42,939 bases of DNA from a virus. The position numbers and the translations under genes are program-made. Position 1 is the stretch's first letter. Each line of letters opens with the position of its first letter. The stretch spans positions 1-42,939 of the IMG/VR virus record IMGVR_UViG_3300032050_000260; one strand, written 5' to 3'. Shown here piece by piece: positions 15,455 to 22,584 of the stretch. The notes beneath the pieces were generated by a model that worked only from the letters and a program-made list of their open reading frames with translations, ran no database searches and was not told where the DNA came from.

Positions 15455-17247
15455 TGAAAACTTTTTTTGACCTACACGAAGATTTAAGACAATGGTTTGA
15501 CCCCAAGCACCCTAAAGGTGGTTGGAAAAGAATCAACAGTAAAGGCGAGGCCATTGGTCCTTGCGCTCGTGAACCTGGTGAGGCCAAACCAAAGTGTATG
15601 TCAAACGAAAAGAGAGCTAAACTATCTAAAAAAGAAAGAGCCTCAGCTGTAGCAACAAAAAGAAAGCATGACCCAAATCCAGAAAGAAAGGGTTCACCAA
15701 TCAATGTATCTAATTTTGGTAAAGGAAAGATAAGCGAAGATATGGAAAACTTAAACGAAAAGAATGTACCAACAAGTCCAGAAAAATGGGCTCAAGCAAA
15801 AGCGCAAGCCAAAGCTAAGTTTGATGTTTATCCATCCGCTTATGCCAATGGTTGGGCTGCAAAAAAATATAAAGAAATGGGTGGCGGTTGGAAATCTATT
15901 TCAGAAGTCAAAGAACTTGGTGACGATCCAATAAATGATGGCACTCCACCCGAAATAAGAAAAAGAGGAAGTAAAACTGTGATTACATCTAACGAAATCA
16001 AAGAAGCAATCAAAGATAAATTTGACATTGGTGAATATGACCAAGAAGGTGATATGGCCAAATCAGATTTGCGTTCTATCATGGCTAATGCAAAACGATT
16101 ACATGATATGATTGAAGATGCTGATAACCTACCTGAATGGTGCCAAAACAAAATTACTCTAGCTGAAGATTATATCTCAACAGTTGCTAATTATTTAACG
16201 GCTGAAATGAATGAAGAATTCGTAAAAACTGGTAAAGAAGCAACACACAATAAAACTGGTGAAAAGACCTATGAATATGCAAAAGTAGATAAAGAAGGTC
16301 GTAAAACTGGTGAAAGAGAATATCGTAACGCACAAGGCAAACCTATGGGTGAAGAATCAAAATTACAAGAATCTGGTGGACCCGTTGTGTATAAAAAAGG
16401 CGATAATCACATTGAGAAATATGGTAAAGATTCTTTTGCACTCTACAAAGATGGTAAGAAAGCAAAATACTATACATCAATAGAGGCAGCAAAACAAGCC
16501 ATGGATGAAGAATTTGCTGGTTGGGTTGCACACTATAATGGCCAAAAACACGAAATCAAAAGCCATCAAGCTAAAGATTTGTATGGTGCAAAACAAAAAG
16601 CAATCGCTCACTTCAAAATACCTAAATCTAAACACGGTTTACTTTCAGTAAAACCTGGTGTGAATGAAGAAATAGAACAGATTGATGAGTTATCAAAAGG
16701 TACTTTAGCTTCATATGCTAAAAAAGCTACACATGATGCTCGTATCAAACAAGTAGTTGCTCGTGATTTCAAAGCTAAATCTGACCAAGCAAGAATGCCA
16801 AGAAAGAAAGAAACATGGAAAAGTCTTGCTGATAAGTATCAATCACAAGCATGGAAGCGTGAAAAGGGCCATAACAAAGCTGTTGATAAATTAGCAAAAG
16901 AAGAAACAGTAGAAGAATCTCGTGGTCACAAAGTGTTAGCAACATTCTTTAAGAATCGTGAAGTAGCACAAAGAGCATTTAACAAACCACAAGAAAAGAA
17001 ACCAGAAACAAAAGAAACGAATGGTCATAACAAACAACCAGTTCATGAGCAACTTTATAAACAAGGTCGTTTTGTGTCTGGTGCAGGTAAAAAGCCATTC
17101 AAAGCTCCAGCGATTGTTAAAGCTGCAGTAAACGAATCTCGTAAGGCAGAGATTGTAAAGAACATTATGAAGAAGAAAAAGTCTGATAAGTTTGAACCGG
17201 AACCAGAGTTAAGTAATACTCAATCCAAATCAGACCAGACTGTATAA
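15454..17247 (+). CDS. mosaic head-tagged protein of five or more small phage modules
   Basis: This 597-residue protein starts with GTG overlapping the previous stop. It begins MKTFFDLHED (L-H-E at 7-9, tag-like). Next come a DUF5872-like unit (WFDPKHPKGGWKRI; KCMSNEKRAKLSKKERASA), a unit KWAQAKAQAKAKFDVYPSAY, a helical unit MAKSDLRSIMANAKRLHDMI with CQNKITLAEDYISTVANYL, a unit VAHYNGQKHEIKSHQAKDLY, and at 410-489 the LSKGTL module shared with the preceding protein. Glu-rich linkers with L-N-E, L-Q-E and I-D-E separate them and could be protease sites. Each unit recurs alone or in other orders in T4-like phages. I infer a packaged polyprotein; no enzyme is seen. Confidence 0.75.
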   Translation: MKTFFDLHEDLRQWFDPKHPKGGWKRINSKGEAIGPCAREPGEAKPKCMSNEKRAKLSKKERASAVATKRKHDPNPERKGSPINVSNFGKGKISEDMENLNEKNVPTSPEKWAQAKAQAKAKFDVYPSAYANGWAAKKYKEMGGGWKSISEVKELGDDPINDGTPPEIRKRGSKTVITSNEIKEAIKDKFDIGEYDQEGDMAKSDLRSIMANAKRLHDMIEDADNLPEWCQNKITLAEDYISTVANYLTAEMNEEFVKTGKEATHNKTGEKTYEYAKVDKEGRKTGEREYRNAQGKPMGEESKLQESGGPVVYKKGDNHIEKYGKDSFALYKDGKKAKYYTSIEAAKQAMDEEFAGWVAHYNGQKHEIKSHQAKDLYGAKQKAIAHFKIPKSKHGLLSVKPGVNEEIEQIDELSKGTLASYAKKATHDARIKQVVARDFKAKSDQARMPRKKETWKSLADKYQSQAWKREKGHNKAVDKLAKEETVEESRGHKVLATFFKNREVAQRAFNKPQEKKPETKETNGHNKQPVHEQLYKQGRFVSGAGKKPFKAPAIVKAAVNESRKAEIVKNIMKKKKSDKFEPEPELSNTQSKSDQTV

Positions 17248-17261
17248 TTATTTGGTTGCGT

Positions 17262-17269
17262 TATAAATA
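17262..17269 (+). promoter_or_regulatory. T4-type late promoter, perfect TATAAATA
   Basis: TATAAATA is an exact match to the T4 late consensus, in a 59-base gap ahead of the gene at 17307, with AGGAG close to the ATG. It probably drives the small structural and lysis genes 17307-21445. Confidence 0.75.
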
Positions 17270-17306
17270 CATTATATAATTAAGAAAAAAACTAGGAGAT
17301 ATTAAA

Positions 17307-17648
17307 ATGGCTTTATGGTCAAATACAGATGCAAACACAAGCGTACCAAAGTTTGCACCTTCATTAGTTAATTTAACTAATACACAGGCAAATAGCAACT
17401 TAATGTATGCAAATACAACAGCTGATGCTTTCATCACAGGTGAAACTATCGGTGTATTTGGTGTTGATGCAACAGAACAAAGTGTTGCAGCTAATCCAAA
17501 AGGCGGTCACGCTGGTTGGGTTCTATTAACAACAGGTTCAGGTGGTCGTGCAGGTCGTAAACATGTAGAAACTTTAGTTGCTATGGGTTCTATGACAGGT
17601 GACGGCGGTGCTATTGCTAATGACGATGTAACTTTCGCAGATAGTTAA
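17307..17648 (+). CDS. small virion structural protein
   Basis: This 113-residue protein has a strong AGGAG site and a perfect late promoter, implying high late expression. The sequence (MALWSNTDANTSVPKFAPSL; AGWVLLTTGSGGRAGRKHVE; ETLVAM) belongs to a small family I recognise beside head genes in marine T4-like phages. It is low in charge and rich in T, N, G and A, as in decoration or neck proteins. Exact location in the particle is unknown. Confidence 0.72.
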   Translation: MALWSNTDANTSVPKFAPSLVNLTNTQANSNLMYANTTADAFITGETIGVFGVDATEQSVAANPKGGHAGWVLLTTGSGGRAGRKHVETLVAMGSMTGDGGAIANDDVTFADS

Positions 17649-17650
17649 TA

Positions 17651-18025
17651 GTGGACTTTACGCAGACGATTATAGCTCAAGGGCCTGATGTGCCTATTTC
17701 AATCACAGATGAAAAAATCCGTGAGGGTATTAATCGTCATTTAGATAATGAATTGGATGATACGATTCTTTCTCCAGAATCTGGTATTCAGAAAATCCGT
17801 AAGGTGTTGACCCGCTTTGGTGTGGATATGCCAGCGCTTTACGGAACTGATCCAGAAGGAGATGAAATTGTTATTGATTTAGAAGAAACTGATGGTAAGT
17901 ATTATTTGTATTTAATTTATGCTCTCACCGATGATAATCGTTATGAATTCTATGCTGAAATTGTAGATGAAGAAGGTTTAGAAGAAATAGAATCGGATGA
18001 GGAGGAAGACGAAGAAGAAGAATAA
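17651..18025 (+). CDS. small phage protein with very acidic C-terminus
   Basis: This 124-residue protein starts with GTG two bases after the preceding stop. Residues ~1-105 look folded (GINRHLDNELDDTILSPESG; DGKYYLYLIYALTDD); the last ~18 are nearly all Glu and Asp. Acidic tails occur in prohead core proteins such as T4 gp67 and in DNA mimics, but no sequence match supports either. It overlaps the next start by one base and lies in the late structural run. Confidence 0.65.
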   Translation: MDFTQTIIAQGPDVPISITDEKIREGINRHLDNELDDTILSPESGIQKIRKVLTRFGVDMPALYGTDPEGDEIVIDLEETDGKYYLYLIYALTDDNRYEFYAEIVDEEGLEEIESDEEEDEEEE

Positions 18026-18417
18026 TGGTCTTTGATGACTTAAATAATGATAATGTGACGATATATGCAGTAAAAGCATATGACAGACCAAACTGTATTA
18101 TGAGTGAGTTCAAAGATGATATGAAGCGATTCAATTATCTTAAACGCTTATTCAAAAGGTACCGTAAACTTGATGAATTGAGAGAGCGTTTAGTTCTAAA
18201 TCATTTAGTGGTTCTTTATAATGTATTTGGTCCCGAAGCAGCAACTCGCTTGCTATTTTACAAAATGTCAAAAGACGATTATTCAGCTCTTAAAACATAT
18301 TTGGTGTTTTTAAGTGTTATGCCTGACCGTGTCCGTGGTATTAAAGGTCAAGATATAATTTCTTCTGATATTCCAGTTGATTTGAAAATTGCAGACATGT
18401 TAAGAGATATTAAATGA
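18025..18417 (+). CDS. conserved T4-like phage protein (YAVKAYDRPNC type)
   Basis: This 130-residue protein contains YAVKAYDRPNCIMSEF, KRFNYLKRLFKRYRK and NHLVVLYNVFGPEAATRLLF, strongly conserved segments that I recognise from cyanophages and pelagiphages in the structural region. It is helical and basic in the middle. No function is established to my knowledge. Stop and next start overlap (ATGA), indicating coupling with the PA14 protein. Confidence 0.72.
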   Translation: MVFDDLNNDNVTIYAVKAYDRPNCIMSEFKDDMKRFNYLKRLFKRYRKLDELRERLVLNHLVVLYNVFGPEAATRLLFYKMSKDDYSALKTYLVFLSVMPDRVRGIKGQDIISSDIPVDLKIADMLRDIK

Positions 18418-18971
18418 TAATCAACTCAGGAATTACAATTAATTCAGGTGTCAGTATTATTCCTGAAACCATCACATATACTGCGGGTTTGTATAAAACC
18501 ACATATGCGGGATATTTTAATGATGTTGTTAGTTTTTTTGCAACAGCTACACCAACAACTTATGGTGCTAACCCAGCAACATCAGTTCAAACGACAACAA
18601 TATCAGAACCAAGTAGTAATGATGGGAGTAATTTTAGTGTTCAATGGTTAGGTTATTTTTTACCAAGCACGACAGAAACTTATACATTTTTTACATCAAG
18701 TGATGATGCTTCTTATGTATGGGTTGGTTCAAATGCAATAACAGGATTCACAACTGGAAACGCAACAGTAAATAATGGTGGATTACACGGACAATTAGAA
18801 AAAAGCGGAACTGCTTCTCTTACAGCTGGTGTATATTATCCAATAAGAATACAGTTTGGTGAAAGTGGTGGTGGCGATGTAATGACATTTAATTATTCCA
18901 CACCAACGATAACTAAAACAACCAATGTTACAGGTAGAGTGTTTTACAATACAGCGACAAACGGATTTTAA
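18414..18971 (+). CDS. PA14/GLEYA-like carbohydrate-binding domain protein
   Basis: This 185-residue protein is mostly one PA14-type beta domain: FSVQWLGYFLPSTTETYTFF, SSDDASYVWVGSNAI, then GGLHGQLEKSGTASLTAGVY and YPIRIQFGESGGGDVMTF. That order (strand pair, D-D-A metal-site-like segment, late hydrophobic strand) is typical of PA14/GLEYA domains, which bind sugars, often with calcium. The N-terminus MIINSGITINSGVSI is repeat-like and may join a larger structure. In a phage it would be an adhesin or particle decoration. It has no signal peptide. Confidence 0.7.
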   Translation: MIINSGITINSGVSIIPETITYTAGLYKTTYAGYFNDVVSFFATATPTTYGANPATSVQTTTISEPSSNDGSNFSVQWLGYFLPSTTETYTFFTSSDDASYVWVGSNAITGFTTGNATVNNGGLHGQLEKSGTASLTAGVYYPIRIQFGESGGGDVMTFNYSTPTITKTTNVTGRVFYNTATNGF

Positions 18972-18974
18972 TAT

Positions 18975-19190
18975 ATGGCAAACGAATTAAAAAAAGAATG
19001 TGGTGCAGGTTACTATTGGTGTAATACTGACCAAAAATGCAAACCTATGCAAGAAGATGCACCGGCTAATGCTGTTGGCACAGGCGCAGTTGCTGGTATA
19101 GGTGTTGGTTCACAAGGTGAGCCTGGTGTCAATAAGAAAAAAGGATTAACTCCGTTTATAGCGTTTATTCGCAGAAAGAAACCTCAATAA
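18975..19190 (+). CDS. small phage protein with CGAGYYWC motif
   Basis: This 71-residue protein has a Cys-rich N-terminal unit (CGAGYYWCNTDQKCKPM) and a Gly-rich unit (NAVGTGAVAGIGVGSQGEPG) followed by a basic tail. I recognise both as modules seen separately and together in phage internal or structural proteins. Three cysteines in 15 residues could form disulfides or bind metal. Function unknown. Confidence 0.62.
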   Translation: MANELKKECGAGYYWCNTDQKCKPMQEDAPANAVGTGAVAGIGVGSQGEPGVNKKKGLTPFIAFIRRKKPQ

Positions 19191-19191
19191 T

Positions 19192-19647
19192 ATGTGGATG
19201 TTGTCATTTATACCCGATTCTTGGATTCAATTAGCCGTTCATATCATATTTGGACTTGGTGTAGCGGGTCTTGTATTAACATGGCTAATTCAAAATATAT
19301 TCAATCACTTTACAAAATTACTTCCATGGATTAAAACAGTTCGTTGGATAAGTATTGTATTATTTGTTGGCGGTTTATACCTTGAAGGTGGTATTGGAGT
19401 AGAATCAGAATGGCGTGCTCGTGTAGCACAATTAGAAGCTAAAATTAAAGTAGCAGAACAACAATCAAAGGATGCAAATGATAAGCTCAAAAATCAAGTC
19501 GCTTCAAAAGTTAAAATTATTAAAATCAATTCTGCAAGCAATAAAGAATCTATTACTCAAAATAAAGAAGTAATTGATGCTGAATGTAGTTTGAATGATA
19601 AAGCAATTGTTATCTATAACAACGCAGTTAAGAATGGTGCCAAATGA
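19192..19647 (+). CDS. inner-membrane protein with coiled coil, i-spanin-like
   Basis: This 151-residue protein has two hydrophobic segments (~12-32 QLAVHIIFGLGVAGLVLTWL and ~50-65 WISIVLFVGGLYLEG), then a long charged coiled coil (RVAQLEAKIKVAEQQSKDAN) and a C-terminal part with one cysteine (IDAECSLNDKAI). Its stop overlaps the start of a small lipoprotein gene, the classic i-spanin/o-spanin arrangement used to fuse inner and outer membranes at lysis. Two membrane segments are unusual, as classical Rz has one. The assignment is by architecture. Confidence 0.65.
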   Translation: MWMLSFIPDSWIQLAVHIIFGLGVAGLVLTWLIQNIFNHFTKLLPWIKTVRWISIVLFVGGLYLEGGIGVESEWRARVAQLEAKIKVAEQQSKDANDKLKNQVASKVKIIKINSASNKESITQNKEVIDAECSLNDKAIVIYNNAVKNGAK

Positions 19648-19907
19648 AAAAATTAATATTGATTAGTTTATTACTAACTGGATGTGCAACAAGTGTGCCT
19701 GTAAAGATGTCTTTTCCACAAGCACCTGAGCCATTATTAGAACCATCTAAAGAATTAACACCATTAGACCCAAGTAAAAAGAAATTGTCTGATTTATTAG
19801 ATAATGCAAATACAAACTATACAGAATACCATGAATTACAAGAAAAACACAAGGCTTGGATTGAGTGGTATAATACTCAACGCAAAATATTTGAAGGTGT
19901 GAAATGA
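19644..19907 (+). CDS. small outer-membrane lipoprotein, o-spanin-like
   Basis: This 87-residue protein has a lipoprotein signal with lipobox LLTGC (MKKLILISLLLTGCATS), so the mature protein would be about 74 residues anchored by a lipidated cysteine. The region after it is proline-rich (FPQAPEPLLEPSKELTPLDP), as in Rz1-type o-spanins, followed by a helix. It overlaps the spanin-like gene and the next lipoprotein gene by four bases each. Confidence 0.7.
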   Translation: MKKLILISLLLTGCATSVPVKMSFPQAPEPLLEPSKELTPLDPSKKKLSDLLDNANTNYTEYHELQEKHKAWIEWYNTQRKIFEGVK

Positions 19908-20305
19908 AAAAACTAATACTTATAGCGTCTATGTTTTTATTAACTAGCTGTGCAATTATTGATGCTTATCAGATGGCTAAATTTGATAACAACGAGTATG
20001 CTCTTATCAATTCAGTAAGAACCCAAGCCAATTTAGGTGCAGCTAAATGTGGCACACCAGAAGTAAAAGATACTGTAAATAAAATTTATTACAAGGCTGT
20101 AGAGTTAAGAAATTATAGCCAGTCAATACCAAAGAATGGAGAAACAATTAAGATGTCTTCAGAGTTGGCGGAAATAGTAAAAGGTTTAAGCGAAAGATAT
20201 AACGGAACTGAACCTGTAAGTTTACCATATTGCACAACTAAATTTGGTCTGATAGAAAAGAATGCTGTAACAATCCAAAATGTAGTGGGAGCTAAACCAA
20301 GATGA
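19904..20305 (+). CDS. second lipoprotein, function unknown
   Basis: This 133-residue protein starts MKKLILIASMFLLTSCAI with lipobox LLTSC. The mature part is helical and contains two further cysteines (AAKCGTPEVKD and LPYCTTKFG) that could form a disulfide in the periplasm. Two lipoproteins in a row, both overlapping, are unusual for a simple spanin pair. It may be a lysis accessory or an outer-membrane exclusion lipoprotein; neither is shown. Confidence 0.6.
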   Translation: MKKLILIASMFLLTSCAIIDAYQMAKFDNNEYALINSVRTQANLGAAKCGTPEVKDTVNKIYYKAVELRNYSQSIPKNGETIKMSSELAEIVKGLSERYNGTEPVSLPYCTTKFGLIEKNAVTIQNVVGAKPR

Positions 20306-20547
20306 ACGATTTATTAAACGAATTATTAGGTTCAGATAATGCGGCTGTGGTAGATTTTGCCAAAGAAGCCAATGACTTCAAAAATATGTTTGAAGCAAAA
20401 CAAATTAATGCTAGTGAATATAAAGAATTACTCCGTGATTTAGAGCATAGTAAGGCCATCGCAGCTGCGGCTGGCGATTTAGAAACGAAAACTAAATTAA
20501 ATGAACTCGTTGAAAATTTAATCAATGTAGCTTCATTAGTTGCTTAA
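20302..20547 (+). CDS. small helical phage protein
   Basis: This 81-residue protein overlaps the preceding stop by four bases. It is almost entirely helical and acidic (DFAKEANDFKNMFEAKQINA; EYKELLRDLEHSKAIAAAAG). Similar short helical proteins occur in the structural/lysis region of related phages. No motif points to a function. Confidence 0.6.
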   Translation: MNDLLNELLGSDNAAVVDFAKEANDFKNMFEAKQINASEYKELLRDLEHSKAIAAAAGDLETKTKLNELVENLINVASLVA

Positions 20548-20556
20548 GGAGATACT

Positions 20557-20985
20557 ATGGCAGAGGTTAAAAGAGGTGTAAGTGATAACGCTTACCAACA
20601 TTTACAAGAAGCTGATACTAACGGTGATGGTTATGTAAGTAGCCAAGAATTAGCTATGTACCTAGAATTCAAGCGTAAAGAACTTGAAGACCAAGACGCA
20701 CAACGAGATGCTATGCGTAAGATGACATGGTTTGCTTTGTGGGGTATGTTACTATATCCAGTCACCATTGTTATTGCTTCATGGCTTGATGTTGATGACG
20801 CAGCCACTATTATTGGTAATATTGCACCTACATACTTTGTTGCCATTTCAGCTTTAGTTGCGGCTTTCTTTGGTGCTAATGCTTACTCATCATCAAAAAA
20901 GTCTGAAACGCCAAATTTCGTTCAACCACCAATGCCAGCACGACCAAAACCAGCCGCTAAGGTAGAAGAAGAATATGTTGCCTGA
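20557..20985 (+). CDS. EF-hand membrane protein, holin-like
   Basis: This 142-residue protein has an AAGGAG site. Residues 20-31 (DTNGDGYVSSQE) are a complete 12-residue EF-hand calcium loop with D1, N3, D5, G6, S9 and E12. A charged helix leads to two membrane segments (~57-75 WFALWGMLLYPVTIVIASW; ~88-108 APTYFVAISALVAAFFGA), then a proline-rich tail. Two hydrophobic helices next to spanin-like genes suggest a holin-type membrane protein. EF-hand membrane proteins of this shape occur in other phages. Calcium control of lysis or DNA entry is an inference. Confidence 0.68.
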   Translation: MAEVKRGVSDNAYQHLQEADTNGDGYVSSQELAMYLEFKRKELEDQDAQRDAMRKMTWFALWGMLLYPVTIVIASWLDVDDAATIIGNIAPTYFVAISALVAAFFGANAYSSSKKSETPNFVQPPMPARPKPAAKVEEEYVA

Positions 20986-21445
20986 TGAACAAGAAGTTCA
21001 GGACTTAAAACTAGGCATCGGTTTGCTTAAGAAAGATGTAGAGCAAACCGATGAACTTTGCCACAAATTATCTGATTCTTTGAGTAAGCTCCAAGAAATC
21101 AATGTTAATCTCATGCAAATGATTACCTTGCATGAACAGAGGCATGAACAACACGAAAAGTCGGAACACGAATTGAAAGAGGATATTAAAGAATTACATT
21201 CTCGTATCACTACTATCAACCGTGAAATCCACGAGCGTATTGACCAAGTGGAAAAACACATTACCGATAGGCTAGATGCTATTCGTTCCGATTTAGCAAG
21301 ACACAAACAACAAGACAAAAAAACAATCATCAACGAATTAAGTGAAGTTGAAAAATGGAAATGGATGATTCTTGGTGGAGTTTTAGTTGGCGGTTTCATT
21401 TTAGGTAAAATTGATATAACTACCTTACTTTCTCATATAAACTAA
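20975..21445 (+). CDS. coiled-coil protein with C-terminal membrane anchor
   Basis: This 156-residue protein is helical coiled coil over ~100 residues (EQRHEQHEKSEHELKEDIKE; LHSRITTINREIHERIDQVE) and ends in a membrane helix (WKWMILGGVLVGGFILGKI). I recognise the family (ELHSRITT...EKWKW) from lysis regions of marine phages, function unestablished. It overlaps the EF-hand gene by 11 bases, so the two may work together. C-in, N-out or the reverse cannot be decided here. Confidence 0.68.
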   Translation: MLPDEQEVQDLKLGIGLLKKDVEQTDELCHKLSDSLSKLQEINVNLMQMITLHEQRHEQHEKSEHELKEDIKELHSRITTINREIHERIDQVEKHITDRLDAIRSDLARHKQQDKKTIINELSEVEKWKWMILGGVLVGGFILGKIDITTLLSHIN

Positions 21446-21474
21446 TTGACATTTTGCTAAGGTTGTGTTATAGT
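21446..21474 (+). promoter_or_regulatory. sigma-70 promoter of the primase gene
   Basis: A perfect -35 TTGACA (21446-21451) and a -10 TATAGT (21469-21474) are separated by exactly 17 bases. The expected start of transcription (about 21481) is within two or three bases of the ATG at 21483, and no Shine-Dalgarno sequence is present, so the mRNA may be leaderless. Confidence 0.72.
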
Positions 21475-21482
21475 ATGATTCT

Positions 21483-22517
21483 ATGTCAGTTATTATTGAT
21501 TCAAAATATCTAAAGTTAATTTCTTACCGTTTAAGAAACTTTAAGCAAAAGAATAACTATCTTTGGAACTTCTCATGCCCATTCTGTGGTGATTCTAAAA
21601 AGAAAATCACCAAAGCTCGTGGATATGTTTTCCAAAAAGGCAATAACCTTATCTTTGGTTGCCATAATTGTGGGCATGGCACCAATATTGCCAACCTACT
21701 TAATCAAGTTGACCCATCACTTCAAAAAGAATATATTATGGAAAGATATAAATCTGGTGAGATGAAATCTTCCAATTATAAAGAGCCACGATTTGATGTG
21801 CCTACACCAAGGTTTGATAAACTAGAGAAACAAAAAGTATTTGACCATGCAGAATTTTGTGATAAACTCCCACAAGGCCATTTCTGTTTAACATATTTAC
21901 AGAAACGAAAGATACCTGCTCAACATTATGGCCGTTTATTATTTACTTCTCACTATAAACAATTCATAGATGCTTTAATTCCTAATCACGGTCACCAATT
22001 AGTTGATGATGCTCGTTTAGTTATACCTTACTATGATGAATATAATAATCTGATTGCGGTGTCAGGCCGTGCATTGGAGAATAGTGATAAAACATTAAGA
22101 TACATAACATTAAGAACCAATGATTCTGATAACAAATTGGTCTATGGTATGGATCGTGTGGACTTATCAAAGCCAGTTAAGATTGTAGAAGGCCCGATTG
22201 ATAGTTTGTTTTTAGATAATTGTGTGGCATCTGGTGATGCTAACTTAACAATTGTCGCTAAAAGCATCAATGCACCCAAGAAGATGCTTATATTTGATAA
22301 TGAACCTCGTAATAAAGAAATCGTGAAAATGATGCAGGATGCAATCAAATCGCAACACGATGTTGTTATTTGGCCGAACACTCTTTCCGGTAGTAAAGAT
22401 ATAAATGAAATATTTTTATCAGGAATTACCTTGGATGAGATAGAAAATATTATAAGTAGAAGCACCTTCTCTGGTTTAGAAGCGCAAACAAACTTTGTAT
22501 TTTGGAAGAAAATATAG
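21483..22517 (+). CDS. 61: DNA primase, T4 gp61-like (DnaG type)
   Basis: This 344-residue protein makes RNA primers for lagging-strand synthesis and partners the gp41 helicase. A zinc ribbon lies at the N-terminus (CPFCGDS ... CHNCG), followed by the primase core VIPYYDEYNNLIAVSGRALE and a TOPRIM domain with the glutamate in KIVEGPIDSLF and acidic IFDNEPRNKE. Length equals T4 gp61 (342 aa). It is preceded by its own sigma-70 promoter and is separated from gp41 by about 20 kb, unlike the close 41-61 grouping in T4. Confidence 0.92.
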   Translation: MSVIIDSKYLKLISYRLRNFKQKNNYLWNFSCPFCGDSKKKITKARGYVFQKGNNLIFGCHNCGHGTNIANLLNQVDPSLQKEYIMERYKSGEMKSSNYKEPRFDVPTPRFDKLEKQKVFDHAEFCDKLPQGHFCLTYLQKRKIPAQHYGRLLFTSHYKQFIDALIPNHGHQLVDDARLVIPYYDEYNNLIAVSGRALENSDKTLRYITLRTNDSDNKLVYGMDRVDLSKPVKIVEGPIDSLFLDNCVASGDANLTIVAKSINAPKKMLIFDNEPRNKEIVKMMQDAIKSQHDVVIWPNTLSGSKDINEIFLSGITLDEIENIISRSTFSGLEAQTNFVFWKKI

Positions 22518-22584
22518 CATACACAACCTGACACACTTTTGCGTTTAACATTTCAGTAATTTTTTAATAATTTGGAGTATTTGG

